64,000 bases of DNA from Torymus aiolomorphi (taxonomy: Eukaryota; Arthropoda; Insecta; Hymenoptera; Torymidae): positions 67,575,522-67,639,521 of the forward strand of contig CM070877.1 of NCBI GenBank assembly GCA_036365515.1, in the 5' to 3' direction. Shown one piece after another: positions 11,518 through 22,605 of the stretch. The position numbers and the translations under genes are program-made. The first letter of the stretch is position 1. Each line of letters begins with the position of its first letter. A model generated the notes under the pieces. The model was not told the origin of the DNA. It saw nothing but the letters and a program-made list of their open reading frames with translations, and did not search any database.

Positions 11518-12870
11518 GAAATTGGGTTGATTTTGAGGTTCACATCGCCTTAACTGTACCTGTCTCTTAACTGTCGTGTGCTTTTTTCTCACTGCTACGT
11601 AAACCGATAAATTGGTAACCGGTAATTCCATCAAATCTACATGTTTCTTTACTTCGAGATAAAAGTCTTCGGCAACACACGTAATTTCACTTCCCGTATC
11701 TAAAAGGACTGAAATGTTTTTATTCGCTATGGTAGCCTCCACTCTCGGACTAATTAATCTCGGTAATACCTCCTTGATAATTTCATTATCCCCCTCTATA
11801 TCCCAGCATAAATCATCAATAGTATCCCAGCTTTGCCTTTGTGTAAGCATCGTTCGCACGTTGGCGTTACCAGAATTCTGTCCTTGTTTATTTTGACTCT
11901 CGCGATTTTCGTACGGCGGCCGAACCTGCTGCAAATCGTTGCTTGCGATATTGCCACGCGAACGCCAATTTTCCGATGTTTGAGCATTTGTCCCACTGTT
12001 ATTGTTTTGATGTTTGTATATACTATTAGCATTGTTTGCGCGATTTTCGTAAGCTTGCTCTCTAGGAGCCGAATCAAGTCTTGCGAGTGTTTGTAAAATT
12101 TTATCCGTATTTGCGTATTCTACTATAGATAATATTTCCTGAATTCTCGTGGGTAATTGCTTAATTATTGTAAAATTAATTTCATATGTTTCCGTTGCTG
12201 GAGCGACGAACCGCGCAGCGCGTACTTGCTGAGCAAAATAGTTGTGCAATGAGCCATCCGAGACTTTAAAACGCCGATTCTGCCACTCATCTTTTGCCTT
12301 CATTCTGGCTTCAATCGTATTAAAGTTTATTAAAAGGGCGTTTTTAAAATTATTATAATTTCTGAATGGCACGTTACGAGTTTCCAACCATGTTCGCGCT
12401 CTCTCCTTGCATGCATCCTCAATTACCAAAAGCCTCTGTTCCTCGTCAATAATACCCTTACGCCTAAAGTGTTTTTGTATGTTCTCCACAAGCTCTAGTG
12501 GATTGTCATTTTCTCCGCACAACGTTGGCATAGGAACAGAAACTTGTATGGATTGAAATTGACGCAATAGTCCCGCGAGCACATTTTCATTAAAATCCCC
12601 GAGAAATCTCTGATTTTCCCGTTGATTATTATTGTCATTCTGATTACTCGCCCCTACATTCTCATTTTGAGCATTTATTTCGTTTTCCCAATTGTTACCA
12701 GTTGCGCGCATATCATTACTATTTCCAATCTCACCATCCACCGGAACTCTCTGAAGCTGACGGTTCTCCGCGATGAGCCGTTGTATCTCTGTGCGTAGCA
12801 CGTCATTCTCTTGTCGCGTAGTGTTCTGCGCCGCGCGCAACCGCTCAAGCTCCTCTCTCAACTCCTCCAC
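11509..12870 (-). CDS. gag: gypsy-1 Gag with start of protease
   Basis: A 453-codon frame begins close behind the primer-binding site. Residues 1-45 form a coiled coil (MEELREELERLRAAQN). An Asn/Gln-rich linker leads into a Gag capsid-type region (about 105-280, with ARTWLETRNVPFRNYNNF). A second polar linker follows, then an aspartic protease active site, VLLDTGSEITC, near residue 400. No CCHC zinc knuckle is present. Gag forms the particle shell; protease would cut it. The frame stays open through Gag, but the protease is interrupted by the 11.2-11.5 kb insertion, which supplies the last residues and stop. Confidence 0.9.
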   Translation of the reverse strand: MEELREELERLRAAQNTTRQENDVLRTEIQRLIAENRQLQRVPVDGEIGNSNDMRATGNNWENEINAQNENVGASNQNDNNNQRENQRFLGDFNENVLAGLLRQFQSIQVSVPMPTLCGENDNPLELVENIQKHFRRKGIIDEEQRLLVIEDACKERARTWLETRNVPFRNYNNFKNALLINFNTIEARMKAKDEWQNRRFKVSDGSLHNYFAQQVRAARFVAPATETYEINFTIIKQLPTRIQEILSIVEYANTDKILQTLARLDSAPREQAYENRANNANSIYKHQNNNSGTNAQTSENWRSRGNIASNDLQQVRPPYENRESQNKQGQNSGNANVRTMLTQRQSWDTIDDLCWDIEGDNEIIKEVLPRLISPRVEATIANKNISVLLDTGSEITCVAEDFYLEVKKHVDLMELPVTNLSVYVAVRKKHTTVKRQVQLRRCEPQNQPNFII

Positions 12871-12888
12871 GTCTTGTTTTCTGTTTTA

Positions 12889-12906
12889 GCAACTAGTTGA
12901 GCGCCA
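12889..12906 (-). promoter_or_regulatory. gypsy-1 primer-binding site
   Basis: Two bases inside the 5' LTR the minus strand reads TGGCGCTCAACTAGTTGC. TGGCGC followed by CAAC is also found at the same place in gypsy-2 (28744) and, in a variant form, in the 14.3-19.1 kb element. It resembles a tRNA-Lys-type site, but the tRNA was not checked. Confidence 0.75.
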
Positions 12907-12908
12907 CT

Positions 12909-13511
12909 TGTGAGAAAACTTGTTTATTTTCAAATTGATATAGATATATATATGTCGTTAGTTGTTCGCGTTAACAGAATTTCACTTCGCACTGAGGTAC
13001 CGCGTCAGTTTACAATGATGATATTTATATACAAAATTTAACACTACGGACAGTGTATCATTTTAAATTTAACGTCGTATATGTGACTCGCCCGTGACAA
13101 TCTGCTGAGGGCTTCCTTCTGTGGTGTCGGTGGCTCCCTGGGTCATGCAGTTTACGGTGATTGTCCCGTTTCCCTTTTTTTTTATATTGATTCCGCAAAA
13201 GAGAGAGAGAGAGATGTCCCAATCGGGCGATTTCTCCTTATATTGAGTCACTCAACAAACTAAATATATCCGATCTCATCCAGGACATACTGTTACGACT
13301 AAATCACCTGTGTGTGAGATAGGTAACAACTGAGTCAACGACTGCTCGCGTCGCAGACTCAAACGTTTCTTTCTGAACGCAAAATTCACGTACCCATCAA
13401 AACCGCCTCGCTCTCTCTTAATCCCTTATACTAGCGCACTTCAGTTGATTTACATTCGCCTTTACACATATATACAGATACATATATACATTTGAATATC
13501 GGTCCGTTACA
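12909..13511 (-). repeat. gypsy-1 5' LTR
   Basis: 603 bp, TGTGAG...GTTACA in plus reading, the partner of 7030-7728. In element orientation it is upstream of gag and would carry the promoter. Confidence 0.95.
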
Positions 13512-14305
13512 CTACTCTGTTGAGTAGCTTGACCGAACCGAAGAAACTGAACTGAAGAATTCTTCAGTTGTCTTGTGATTACGATTGTTTGTTTACGTCC
13601 AATCAATCGATCGTGAGTCGAGTTCACACCTTTACAGTTGCATAAATACTATACTAAAAATAATATTTATTTGGGTTTTTCAAAATCTCGAAGAAGATAT
13701 CCAAAATATATATAAATTGCTTTACCATTTTCTTTTAATGATTAACCTTGTATTGATAAATATTATTTACATATGTTAGTTTATCAATAATTATACATAG
13801 AAACTTAAAAATAACACAATATTAAATAAATAATACTATTTATATTTACCATCAGAAATTTATTATTTTTATTGATATAATATACCTTTGTTACGTCTGT
13901 GACGTATCTCTAAAATTAAAATCTATATTCATATTCTCATCAGTAATACCTATAAAATGATGTATTTGCGAATTTAAACGTCACAGCATTTCGATAACGC
14001 AACCGCGTGACGTAGCGAGCCACCAACTTCGCGAAGGCATACGCGTGTTGTAATTTTGTGCACTCAACATTTCTCAACTTTGAAATCGAACGATTTACGT
14101 CAAAATGTTTACTAAATTTGTTTAAAAGGATGATTTTGATCCATCGTTAAAATCATCTTTAACCTAATTTAATCGCTTATATATACGGCGATTTGTGCCA
14201 TACAAACCAGTAATTGCGCACAGATCACGAGATCCGTACCCTCCAATCGACAATAGGAGAAACGATTATTTTTGTACAGGCCAATACGAGCTAATAACAG
14301 TAAGA
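13512..14305. other. Spacer without recognisable gene
   Basis: It starts with the CTAC target duplicate of gypsy-1, is AT-rich to about 13900 and then mixed. No ORF, RNA or repeat is supported. Confidence 0.5.
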
Positions 14306-14309
14306 AACT

Positions 14310-15287
14310 TATAACGATTGCTGGGGATCAGGGCAACCGCGGGTGGAAAAACCTGCTAGGCAACAGTTTTCCGCCAAGTGACAATACATAATGAACCAGA
14401 AATCTCAAAAACCTGATATAAACACACTTTATTCAATAATATTTAAACTATACGATCAAACATACATAATATGGGGCGCCAGGTACGCGCACTTCCATAC
14501 CAAAAACCTAGTTCAGCTAGCGCGGCGGTTGGGCACGAGTTTCTTCGGAGAGTTACTACTCTTACATGTAGTTTCAGCTACGCACAATGCGACTTCCCTC
14601 AGTACGCGACCTCGCAAAGGGACTCGGCACTTGTAGCTTCAGCTACATTCACAGGAAACGGGGGTTCGTTGTTGACATCGCGGACGCGAGCGCACACACA
14701 CGCGAGTACTACGGCGGGGAAGGAATCACAAGGGGACTTACATGTATGATGCGGCCAGGAAAAGTATCGACTCGACGGTCTCACTCTCGGCGTCGGCCTC
14801 GCTCGTACACTCTCTCGTTGCAGCACCGGCTCCCAGCTTCAACTGACGGGGGTGACAGTCGCTCGGACGGGCACTGCACCTTGTGGCTGTCACTACGCAC
14901 GCTCGCACAATACGCTCGACGAGCCACAGTTTCGCGCACGAGTTTTGGGCAGGGGTGCTGCAGGTTCGCGCGTGGCGGAACAAGAAGTGCCGGCCGGCAG
15001 TCGACCGGCAAGGCGCGTCGGTCACATCGGGCAACTTCGTCGGCGCTCGGCTGCTCTCGCCTACGGCAGGCAGACCGGTCGCCACTCGTGGTGCGTCCAG
15101 TGCAGCAGCGGCGCCGGCAACACCGCGCCGGCTCCTCCGAAGGCGGCAGCGGCAACCGAGCGCAGCGTCCCGTGTTACACGCGGAATAGGCCGCGGCTGA
15201 GGGGAAGGGTAGGTAGGAGCGGGCAGAAGGTCGCGTGTATGTCGCTCTCGCCTACATTCCCGAGCGCGTGGAAAACACCACGTGACA
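14310..15287 (-). repeat. 3' LTR (978 bp) of the 14.3-19.1 kb element
   Basis: Unusually GC-rich over its central 600 bp, which creates long spurious ORFs on both strands. A minus-strand AATAAA near 14425 fits a poly(A) signal. It carries about 60 bp (about 15065-15125) absent from the other LTR. Confidence 0.9.
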
Positions 15288-15651
15288 ACTCCGCCATCCT
15301 TAACCGAAGTAGTCGGTAACGACCTTCGCTGTTAAATTTTTATTATCCCCTACTGACTTGACTTATACCCTAGCTACTTAATCCTAAGCTAGCCGGTACT
15401 ACCTATAGCGGGGAGAAGTGTTTTTCTTCTCTGCACAAGGTCCTCCTGGACTGGGCTGCTCTCCATGGCTGGGTGAGTGTACGCGCTGTTTGTGTCCCCT
15501 AACTAGCGTGACCTGGCCCCATCTCGCAATTACAACAAACAATTCGCAACCAAATGTCTCCTTGCTCGCCTATCCATTCACCCATCACTCCAACATGTTG
15601 CATTCACTCGAAAAAACAATAATGAAAACAATAATGTAAGGTTTAACTCAC
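15288..15651. other. Interior of LTR element between 3' LTR and exon 2
   Basis: It contains the polypurine-like tract next to the LTR (15288-15302, minus) and would hold any third exon and 3' UTR. No clear coding segment. Confidence 0.45.
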
Positions 15652-16350
15652 CTGGCCGCTTCCCTTACTACAGTTCTCGAGAGCAGTACTCTGGCAGTCG
15701 ACAGTTCCAAGCTGAGGCTATAATAAACGAAGTTACATTGCGATAGCTGCGAGCTTCAGGAATTTACCGTTAAGCCAAGTACCGATGCCAGGGGTGGCGT
15801 ATTTCGTGATTTTACTTACTAACTTTTACCGATTTCGATCGCGATCTTGAGCTTGGGTCATGCAAGATAGGCTAGGAGATAAACTGAAACCTCCGAGACC
15901 TGTTAGCTGCTGTGCTCCTCTCCCAAAAGCGAGGTCTTTTGCGTGGAATCTTTAACGGCATCTCTCGCCACTCAGGAAGACCGATAGCTATAGCAATACT
16001 AGACCACTTACCTGTAACAAGGCGAAGATCTCCGCGTGAATTATCTTCGTGGGCTCCATTTCCTCGCGAACAGGCTCGGATGTGAAAGCTTGCTCGTCTC
16101 GTACCGGATCCCAGAAAGCAACGTCCGGTCCGAAACGCGCTCGTATCTCATAACGCTGAAGCCTATCTCGCATCGTGAACTTGTCTGTCACGATATTCAA
16201 TTTGAGCTGATGGCCCCTCATAAACACTTCGTCATCACTCATTTGATTGATTGCGTGAAGTACCGCTTGCGCTCCATCCTCTGGATTAGCGCACCTCCAA
16301 TCTTCACCAAACCTCTCGACAAATGGAAACCTTAAGTTACTCTTATCCAT
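15652..16350 (-). CDS. Spliced ORF of unknown function inside an LTR element
   Basis: Exon 1 runs from ATG at 16350 to 16012 (113 codons, MDKSNLRFPFVERFGEDW...) and ends exactly at CAG|GTAAGT, the consensus 5' splice site. A candidate exon 2 (15717-15652, 22 codons, no stop) is bounded by TTTATTATAG and CCAG|GTGAGT. Both exons are phase 0, so the frame would continue through the splice. A third exon was not located. The protein is charged, without an obvious signal peptide or membrane segment, and I do not recognise a family. It lies inside an LTR element lacking gag and pol, so it is either cargo or a very diverged Gag. Splicing is inferred from site quality only. Confidence 0.55.
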
Positions 16351-18199
16351 TGTCTACGCACAATCTTAGCTAGCCTCTGCTCAATAGCTCTGCGTGTGCA
16401 TTAATATTCAGCTAAAAGCTGAAGCGATTTACTAATTTGCACCTCCTATTAATACCCTTAAATTAAGTAAGCCATAAATTCAGTAATGTAATCAAAAGAA
16501 AAGCGTAACAAACCCAATTTGATTTTACCCTAGCCGAGTGAGCAGGAGCTATGAGATGAGATATCCAGAATTTCGACAATCTCTAAATACACTAATGTCG
16601 AAAACCAAAATAAGAAGTCCGCTAAACGCCAAGTGAATTCCTTATACTCTTACTTTTTCAAAATCGTCATGACGCAAGCAAGTGAAGCAGGCTAGATCGA
16701 TTTTGCGTTCGCATTCCAAACGCTGAAATTTCCACCATGCGATGAACCGAAAATTCCAGCAATTGAATATTTAACAATTCGAAACCGAAGTACCGAAGCC
16801 CGAAATCTCAGTTAACCTCTGCTCAATAACCCTGCGGTTGCCCTGCTGCTTAGCTCAAGCTAAACGGCAGTGTATAATTTACAATGATTAATAGCTGAAT
16901 GCCCTCCAAAAAAAAGGTAAACTACGTGCGCAAGTAGAGCAGTAAAACACCAAGGTTATGCGCAGCAAGCAGTGTGAGCAGAGGTTAAGCTGTAAGCGAA
17001 CGAAGCAACTAACTGGATGAAAGATTTCCACACTTGGAACGAAGCAACTCGAATCCTTACTAATTTGAATCTAACTCCAACTACTCAAAGGCTTTCGCGG
17101 ATAGCGGTACCCAATTCCAATTTATTGATAAAATAAAATCTCACGTCGCTCACTTTAACAACCAATCAACAAAATTTCTCGAAAAAGAAAATCAACATTC
17201 CGTCGGCTGACCAACTAAACTCGTATCTACTTCCACACAAATTACTACGGAGCGAATTAGACAAAACAGCACTTCTTAATCGGAATAGAAATTGCAACTA
17301 CTACTAGTGCCCTTCCCCTAGATGAGAAGGCAAAATCTCTCAAGGTTACACAAAATCTACAACGAATGTTTTTTCGAAATTAACTCCTCGCGAATTAAAT
17401 ATTTCGAATCGCCAGCGAAACTCGAAATACTCGACAAAACCGCTCCTCGCTCGCACTTTGACGAACGTCGGCCGAATTCAAAACAAGGACTCCCTCGGGT
17501 AACCAAAAAATACCCGAAGGCTCGAAATTTTCCACGTCGCGACGTTTACGTAGGCCGGAAATACGAAAAAGGATTCTTAGATGGGAGAAATGGGGAGTAC
17601 AAAACCCAAGCAAAAACCCCAAGCAAAAATCTAAATGCGATCCGCTCAACTTGCCACTTCCGTGATCAGAAACTGCACGCATAAACTATTTGCATTTCTG
17701 TCGCGCGGTAGAGCGTAATCACAAAAAACAAAAGAACTGAAACCGCAACTGCACGCTTGCTCAAGCTTCAGCCTACACGGTTTCGCATCAATTCGGTTTA
17801 TGCGTGAAGCTAACAGAAATCACGTACGAAAGCCGAAATCTAATTTTTAAATTTACTAACGGGAATTTTCACGACATAGGAAAATAATATTTACGCAGAA
17901 CTCAATTTTATTATTTTCCTAATTCCCAACTACATCAAATTACTCGAAAATCTGATTATTTTACCAAAACGCAGTACTCGCATAAGCGAAATTAAATCAA
18001 AGCAATAAAATTCCGAAGCTCTAACAATCGCACTTATTCGCACGAAAACGTTCAATTTGCAAAATCATTGAACATGCGGTCGCAAATAAAAAACCAAAAT
18101 GGCTGCCAGAGCGTTTCCCTCGCCGTCTTCCCCGTGTATGCGCGCACCGCAATGGCGAAACGCGATCCCGATTACACTTAGCCACGGCCTTTACCGTGG
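16351..18199. other. Interior leader region of the LTR element
   Basis: No recognisable protein on either strand. A 120-codon plus-strand ORF at 17322-17684 has no homology I can name and lies opposite to the element's orientation. Short similar motifs around ACCTCTGCTCAATA (about 16372 and 16815) recur about 440 bp apart. Confidence 0.4.
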
Positions 18200-18218
18200 C
18201 CCCACGTTGGCTGCGCCA
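18200..18218 (-). promoter_or_regulatory. Primer-binding-site-like sequence
   Basis: The minus strand reads TGGCGCAGCCAACGTGGGG, two bases after the 5' LTR end. The spacing equals that of gypsy-1 and gypsy-2. It resembles a TGGCGC..CCAACGTGGGG tRNA-Lys-type site with a small internal difference. Confidence 0.7.
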
Positions 18219-18220
18219 CT

Positions 18221-19135
18221 TATAACGATTGCTGGGGATCAGGGCAACCGCGGGTGGGAAAACCTGCTAGGCAGCAGTTTTCCGCCAAGTCACAATACAT
18301 AATGAACCCGAAACCTCATAAACCTGATTTAACACACTTTATTCAATAATATTTAAACTATACGATCAAACATACATAATATGGGGCGCCAGGTACGCGC
18401 GCTTCCGTACCAAAAACCTAATTCAGCTAGCGCCGCGGTTGAGCACGAGTTGCTCCGGAGAGTTACTACTCTTACATGTAGTTTCAGCTACGCACAATGC
18501 GACTTCCCTCAGTACGCGACCTCGCAAAGGGACTCGGCACTTGTAGCTTCAGCTACATTCACAGGAAACGGGGGTTCTTTGTTGACGTCGCGGACGCGAG
18601 CGCACACACACGTGAGTACTACGGCGGGGAAGGAATCACAAGGGGACTTACATGTACGATGCGGCCAGGAAAGGTGTCGACTCGACGGTCTCACTCTCGG
18701 CGTCGGCCTCGCTGGCACACTCTCTCGTTGCAGCACCGGCTCCCAGCTTCAGCTGACGGGGCTGACAGTCGCTCGGATGGGCACTGCACCTCGTGGCTGC
18801 CACTACGCACGCTCGGACAATACGCTCGACGAGCCGCAGTTTGGCGCACGTGTTTTGGACAGGGGTGCTGCAGGTTCGCGCACGGCGGAACAAGAAGTGC
18901 CGGCCGGCAGTTGACCGGCAGGGCGCGTCGGACACATCGGGCAACTTCGCCGGCGCTCGGCTGCTATCGCCTACCGCGCCAGCTCCTTCGAAGGCAGCGG
19001 CAACCGAGCGCAGCGTCCCGTGTTACACGCGGAATAGGCCGCGGCCGAGGGGAAGGGTAGGTAGGAGCGGGCTGAAGGTCGCGTGTATGTCGCTCTCGCC
19101 TACATTCCCGAGCGCGTAGAAAACACCACGTGACA
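18221..19135 (-). repeat. 5' LTR (915 bp) of the 14.3-19.1 kb element
   Basis: Partner of 14310-15287, colinear apart from the roughly 60-bp indel and scattered substitutions. It would carry the promoter on the minus strand. Confidence 0.9.
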
Positions 19136-19139
19136 AACT

Positions 19140-20027
19140 ATATCAATTTAATACATCATCGGTATTATATATTGTTTAACAAAGTGAATAAGTTGTAAAT
19201 CGCATTGTCTTATTTATAAAACTTATATTAACCAATAAATAGTGCATCTAACTAATAACCTGTTAATTATTTGCGAGAGTCTATGCCCAGAGTAAAAGTA
19301 ATATAAATCAAATATCATTCAAATATAAAAATATAATCAATTCAATAAATATAATAGTATATTCCTCGAATTCTCAAGGCTTCACACCTTAATAATAAGT
19401 ATGATTTGCAAAGCATTATACGACTTTTTATTCTTCATTGTGCTATTTAAAATGCAAAAGTTATCAAATTTATTTTTTTCTAAAAGACATGTATTCATGA
19501 TTTTGAGTTTTGTTTTCTTGTTATTTGTGGACATTATACTTTTCGAATCTGGAAGAAAATTCCAAGTGTAATAATATTTTATTAAATACTGATTCAGGGG
19601 CACCGTGGTAGCACTACTTATTCTATCATCAATATTTTCACGACCTATATGATCACCACATGTATTACGATGAGAAACAGCTGATAGAGAAGCTAGGTTT
19701 ACATCGGTTCTGAAATTCGTACGATTGGCAATCGAGCAGACTGAAACCGCGCACTTGCCAACGCTGTGTATTTGTGTATATATTACTGGCACCAAAACTT
19801 CATACGGATTTGCTAGAAGGGAGCTCCAGATAACTACAATTTTTATTATAAATAGCTGTCGAAGTAATCAGTTTCTACAATTCACGGAGTAAAAGATGCA
19901 TCACGACATTAGTATTTGTCAAATAAGATTGAGTTACCTTGAAAGTTTTTAAGGAAACCTTTTTAATATGTAATGCCTTACTTTTAGGTTAAGAAATAAA
20001 TTTTTTGTGTTTTTTTATTCTTGTTAG
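19140..20027. other. AT-rich spacer with one unassigned ORF
   Basis: A minus-strand ORF at 19382-19795 (137 codons) has a Cys/Ser-rich first half and a lysine-rich tail and matches nothing I know. It may be chance or a decayed exon. Confidence 0.35.
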
Positions 20028-20305
20028 AACATGGTACTAGACAATCTCCTCTGGAATACAGCAGCAATAGCATTGCTACGCAATGAGAAGTTTGTCGACA
20101 AGAATGGATTGTTTGGTTTTTGTGGCATTCGATCTCCAATTCTCTTGACTTTATTCAACAACATTATATTCTATTTTCAATGTAAAATAAAATTTTCACG
20201 TGCCAGAAACAAATGCCCCAACAAAAAGAAGCTCTGATACTTGATATAAGATTAAAGGCCGAAAACAGTACAATACAATTATCGCAAGGAATTGAGTATA
20301 TTTAG
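20028..20305 (+). pseudogene. Decayed exon-like segment, homolog of 4244-4359
   Basis: A TTCTTGTTAG acceptor precedes AACATGG as in the minus-strand copy at 4359. The segment ends in sequence encoding LKAENSTIQLSQGIEYI followed by a stop and GTAAC. The next intron-like stretch also matches the other copy, down to its ATTTTATAG/ATTTTACAG acceptor. Internal stops show it is not a working exon. Parent gene unknown. Confidence 0.4.
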
Positions 20306-20669
20306 GTAACAATACTTTTTTTGAATGAATTATTTGACTTGGTTCTTTATATTTTACAGAATTTATGTATATTTCAACAATATAAGTCATTGGATATATT
20401 TGAATTGGATATATTGTTACAGCATAAACAATAGACAAAAGAGAAATCCATTGAATATTGTATAAATTTTCGCTTTTTCCTCTCTTAGTAATTAGTCAAA
20501 ATGTGACTCAATAGTGGTCTGTATAAAAATGTTGTATATAATTATTTATGTATTTTTAGGTTTGTATGTTCCATAGTATATTCCATAATATCAAGCTTGA
20601 AACATGAAAAATATTAGTTCCATAGATAAATATATATTAATTCCATTCAAATTTTATTGTTTGTTCTAG

Positions 20670-20841
20670 ATAATGCGATTTGATAGCTCGGTTGATTCAC
20701 TAAATGTAGCACGTTCTGAAAGTGTGACGGATCTCAATTCTGACATAAGTAACTTAACTCATCATACACGCAGATCATCCATAGGACTTTTGAGAGCAGA
20801 TGAGAATAACCAAACTTCTCAATCTAAGCCTTTTGGAATAG
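20670..20841 (+). other. Candidate host exon, Ser/Asn-rich
   Basis: A 172-nt open segment is bounded by a good acceptor (TTTGTTCTAG) and a donor (ATAG|GTAAAT). The translation is Ser/Thr/Asn-rich (SSVDSLNVARSESVTDLNSD) with RRSS and RSES motifs typical of phosphorylated linkers. I cannot name the gene. It is the cleanest host-exon candidate in the window; partner exons may include a relative of 20028-20305 or lie outside. Confidence 0.45.
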
Positions 20842-21879
20842 GTAAATATTATTTGCTATTTTTTAATAATACATAAATATAGTGTTTATGTAGATAAAAA
20901 TACGAATTCATTCTTAATTCTGATTTGAATAAGTTTATCATCAACAACATTTTTATAATATAAAAGTTAATTACAACTTGCATAGTTCACTATAAATATT
21001 ATAATCATTTTTCGTGACAAATGTTTTATAATTCGGTATGAAAATAAGAAAATTTATTAATAACGTGTAAAAAAAAAAAATAAGAACTGTGTATTGCTTC
21101 CTCATAGAGGAAGCTTTTGAAGGGTGAAAACAATTTTTGATACGAAATTTGTTCAAAAAGATTTTAAAAGGTAATATATTTTGAAAGTTGACGATTTTGA
21201 GAAAATTTTATTTTTGTGTGTATATGTATGTGTGCATGTGCGTGAATAGTACGAATAGTACTAATGGGGACCTATAGCCACATTCTCCAGTGTTCTCGAA
21301 TAGGAGGTAAGGCGGCATTGCGCGCCGCTATTGTCTACAATAAAACTATCCCTCAGGTTATTGACTTCACAGCGACGTCTGCGGCGCCCGCTTTTAGTAC
21401 CGATAAAACGGAAAAAATCACGGAGGAAGAAATCATATGCATTGTAGACAGAGCCTAAGTTAGGCTTTTTTGCTCCCATAAGTACGGTCTCACAAATTCG
21501 CCTTATGAGGACGGTCCCCGTAAGTGGAGAAAGTCCTCATAAGTATCGTTTCACTACAAAAAATATCCCCATAAGTAGCTTCGCACATAAATGTGATTGT
21601 GTGCGTGAGTCGGCGCGTGCGTGTGTGTTATTGTATATGCGTGTATGTGTATACATGTGTGCTGTGTATGTGTGTGGCTGTGTGTGTATGTTTGTGCATT
21701 CATGTATGTGTGTATATGTTTTTTTTTCAAGAGGAAGTTAGGAGAAAAATGCCTTTACGCATACTAGCATGTTATGGGGGACTCTGCCATAGCAAGTAAT
21801 ACCCACTAAAAAATTTCCCTGGGAGTTGCTCCCTCCGCTGGAATGCCGTAAGGCATTACTTCGTGGAGGGCAGTCGTTA
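20842..21879. other. AT-rich spacer with GT-rich tract and dispersed repeat fragment
   Basis: 21095-21260 resembles the start of the repeat at 58270 (TTGCTTCCTC.TAGAGGAA, later GT-rich). 21590-21725 is an imperfect TG/TATG microsatellite. No gene supported. Confidence 0.5.
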
Positions 21880-22325
21880 CCTCACTGGCTCATTCTGTTG
21901 ATGACTTCTCTTCTCTCTCCTGCTTTTCTCATGAAGTTCAGCTTCTCTATAATGGAAGTGGCATTAGTAGTTATCCTATTCCAGCCATCCTGTGAGGCAG
22001 GTAGATACTTTTCTATGCCCTCGGGAGACAGGGGACTTTTCTATGAATCTCGAAACCGATGTCTCTCTTCCTCAAATCTCAAGCACTGACATAGCGCATG
22101 GTTCACGTCCTCGTCCACTCTAGGGAAAGTTGGACAGCAACGTCGTCCACATATGCTAGCATTGACACCTCGTCTGGAAGTAGCTGCCTGAGTAGGCCAT
22201 CGTACAGGACATTCCAGATCAGGGATCCCACAACGGAGCACTGCGGCACCCCTCCTGTAATATTGTAGTTGTGCATGCCGTTATCGGTATCGTAAAGCAG
22301 TGTCCTATCTGATATGTAAGTAGGT
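21880..22325 (-). pseudogene. R1-like non-LTR retrotransposon ORF2 fragment with internal deletion
   Basis: The minus strand reads RT motifs GGVPQCSVVGSLIWNVLYDG and AYVDDVAV (about 22290-22130). It then jumps, in another frame, to a C-terminal Cys/His region (DEDVNHALCQCLRFEEER, about 22125-22070) and a helical tail to about 21890. In intact relatives several hundred residues separate the YxDD site from this zinc-finger region, so an internal deletion joined them. The remnant is inert. Confidence 0.75.
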
Positions 22326-22369
22326 GTATAGTGGTGGTTCTAGGGCACATCCTGGAATTGCAGATGCCT

Positions 22370-22605
22370 CAAAACCACGACAGGGGTTTTGGGGCACGTA
22401 AAGTTATAGGAGTCTAGTTAACCCAAGTGAGTCAGAACCACCACAGTGGTTTTGGGGGATGTAGAGATGTAAGAGGCCAGTTAACACAAGTCAGCCAGAA
22501 CTACCATACAGGTTTCGGGGATAAAGAGTTGTAGGAGGCTAGTTAGCCCAAGTGAGCCAGATCCACCACAGAAACTTTAGGAGGTCTGGAAATGTACGAG
22601 GTGAG
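22370..22605. repeat. Tandem repeat, roughly 62-bp unit, about 3.7 copies
   Basis: Units begin GAACCACCACAG-like and end AACCCAAGTGAGTCA-like. Two consecutive units are 63 and 62 bp with clear divergence. It lies just upstream (minus sense) of the R1-like fragment and may be part of a related element. Confidence 0.75.

Larger units (their letters stand above)
7030..13511 (-). mobile_element. Full-length Ty3/gypsy retrotransposon (gypsy-1)
   Basis: Two LTRs (7030-7728, 12909-13511) bracket pol and gag on the minus strand. CTAC at 7026-7029 and again at 13512-13515 is a 4-bp target duplication. A primer-binding site and polypurine tract sit at the expected LTR edges. Gag and pol are both damaged, so the element is not autonomous. 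Confidence 0.95.
14310..19135 (-). mobile_element. LTR-flanked element without gag/pol, carrying a spliced ORF
   Basis: Direct repeats 14310-15287 and 18221-19135 are LTRs. AACT occurs at 14306-14309 and 19136-19139 as a target duplication. In minus orientation the LTR reads TGTCACGTGG...CGTTATA. A primer-binding-like TGGCGCAGCCAACGTGGGG starts two bases after the 5' LTR, and a purine-rich AAGGATGGCGGAG precedes the 3' LTR. The 2.9-kb interior has no RT, integrase or Gag. It contains instead a minus-strand ORF with consensus splice sites. It would need enzymes in trans. Confidence 0.88.

Noticed and set aside
14587..15319. Overlapping long ORFs on both strands within the GC-rich repeat
   Set aside because: They appear in both LTR copies, overlap in several frames and look compositional (Arg/Ser/Ala-rich); the LTR explanation suffices.
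17322..17684. 120-codon plus-strand ORF in the LTR element interior
   Set aside because: Opposite to the element's orientation, with an equally long ORF on the other strand and no motif.
22370..22605. CRISPR-like array
   Set aside because: Units are contiguous diverged tandem repeats without unique spacers, in a eukaryotic context.
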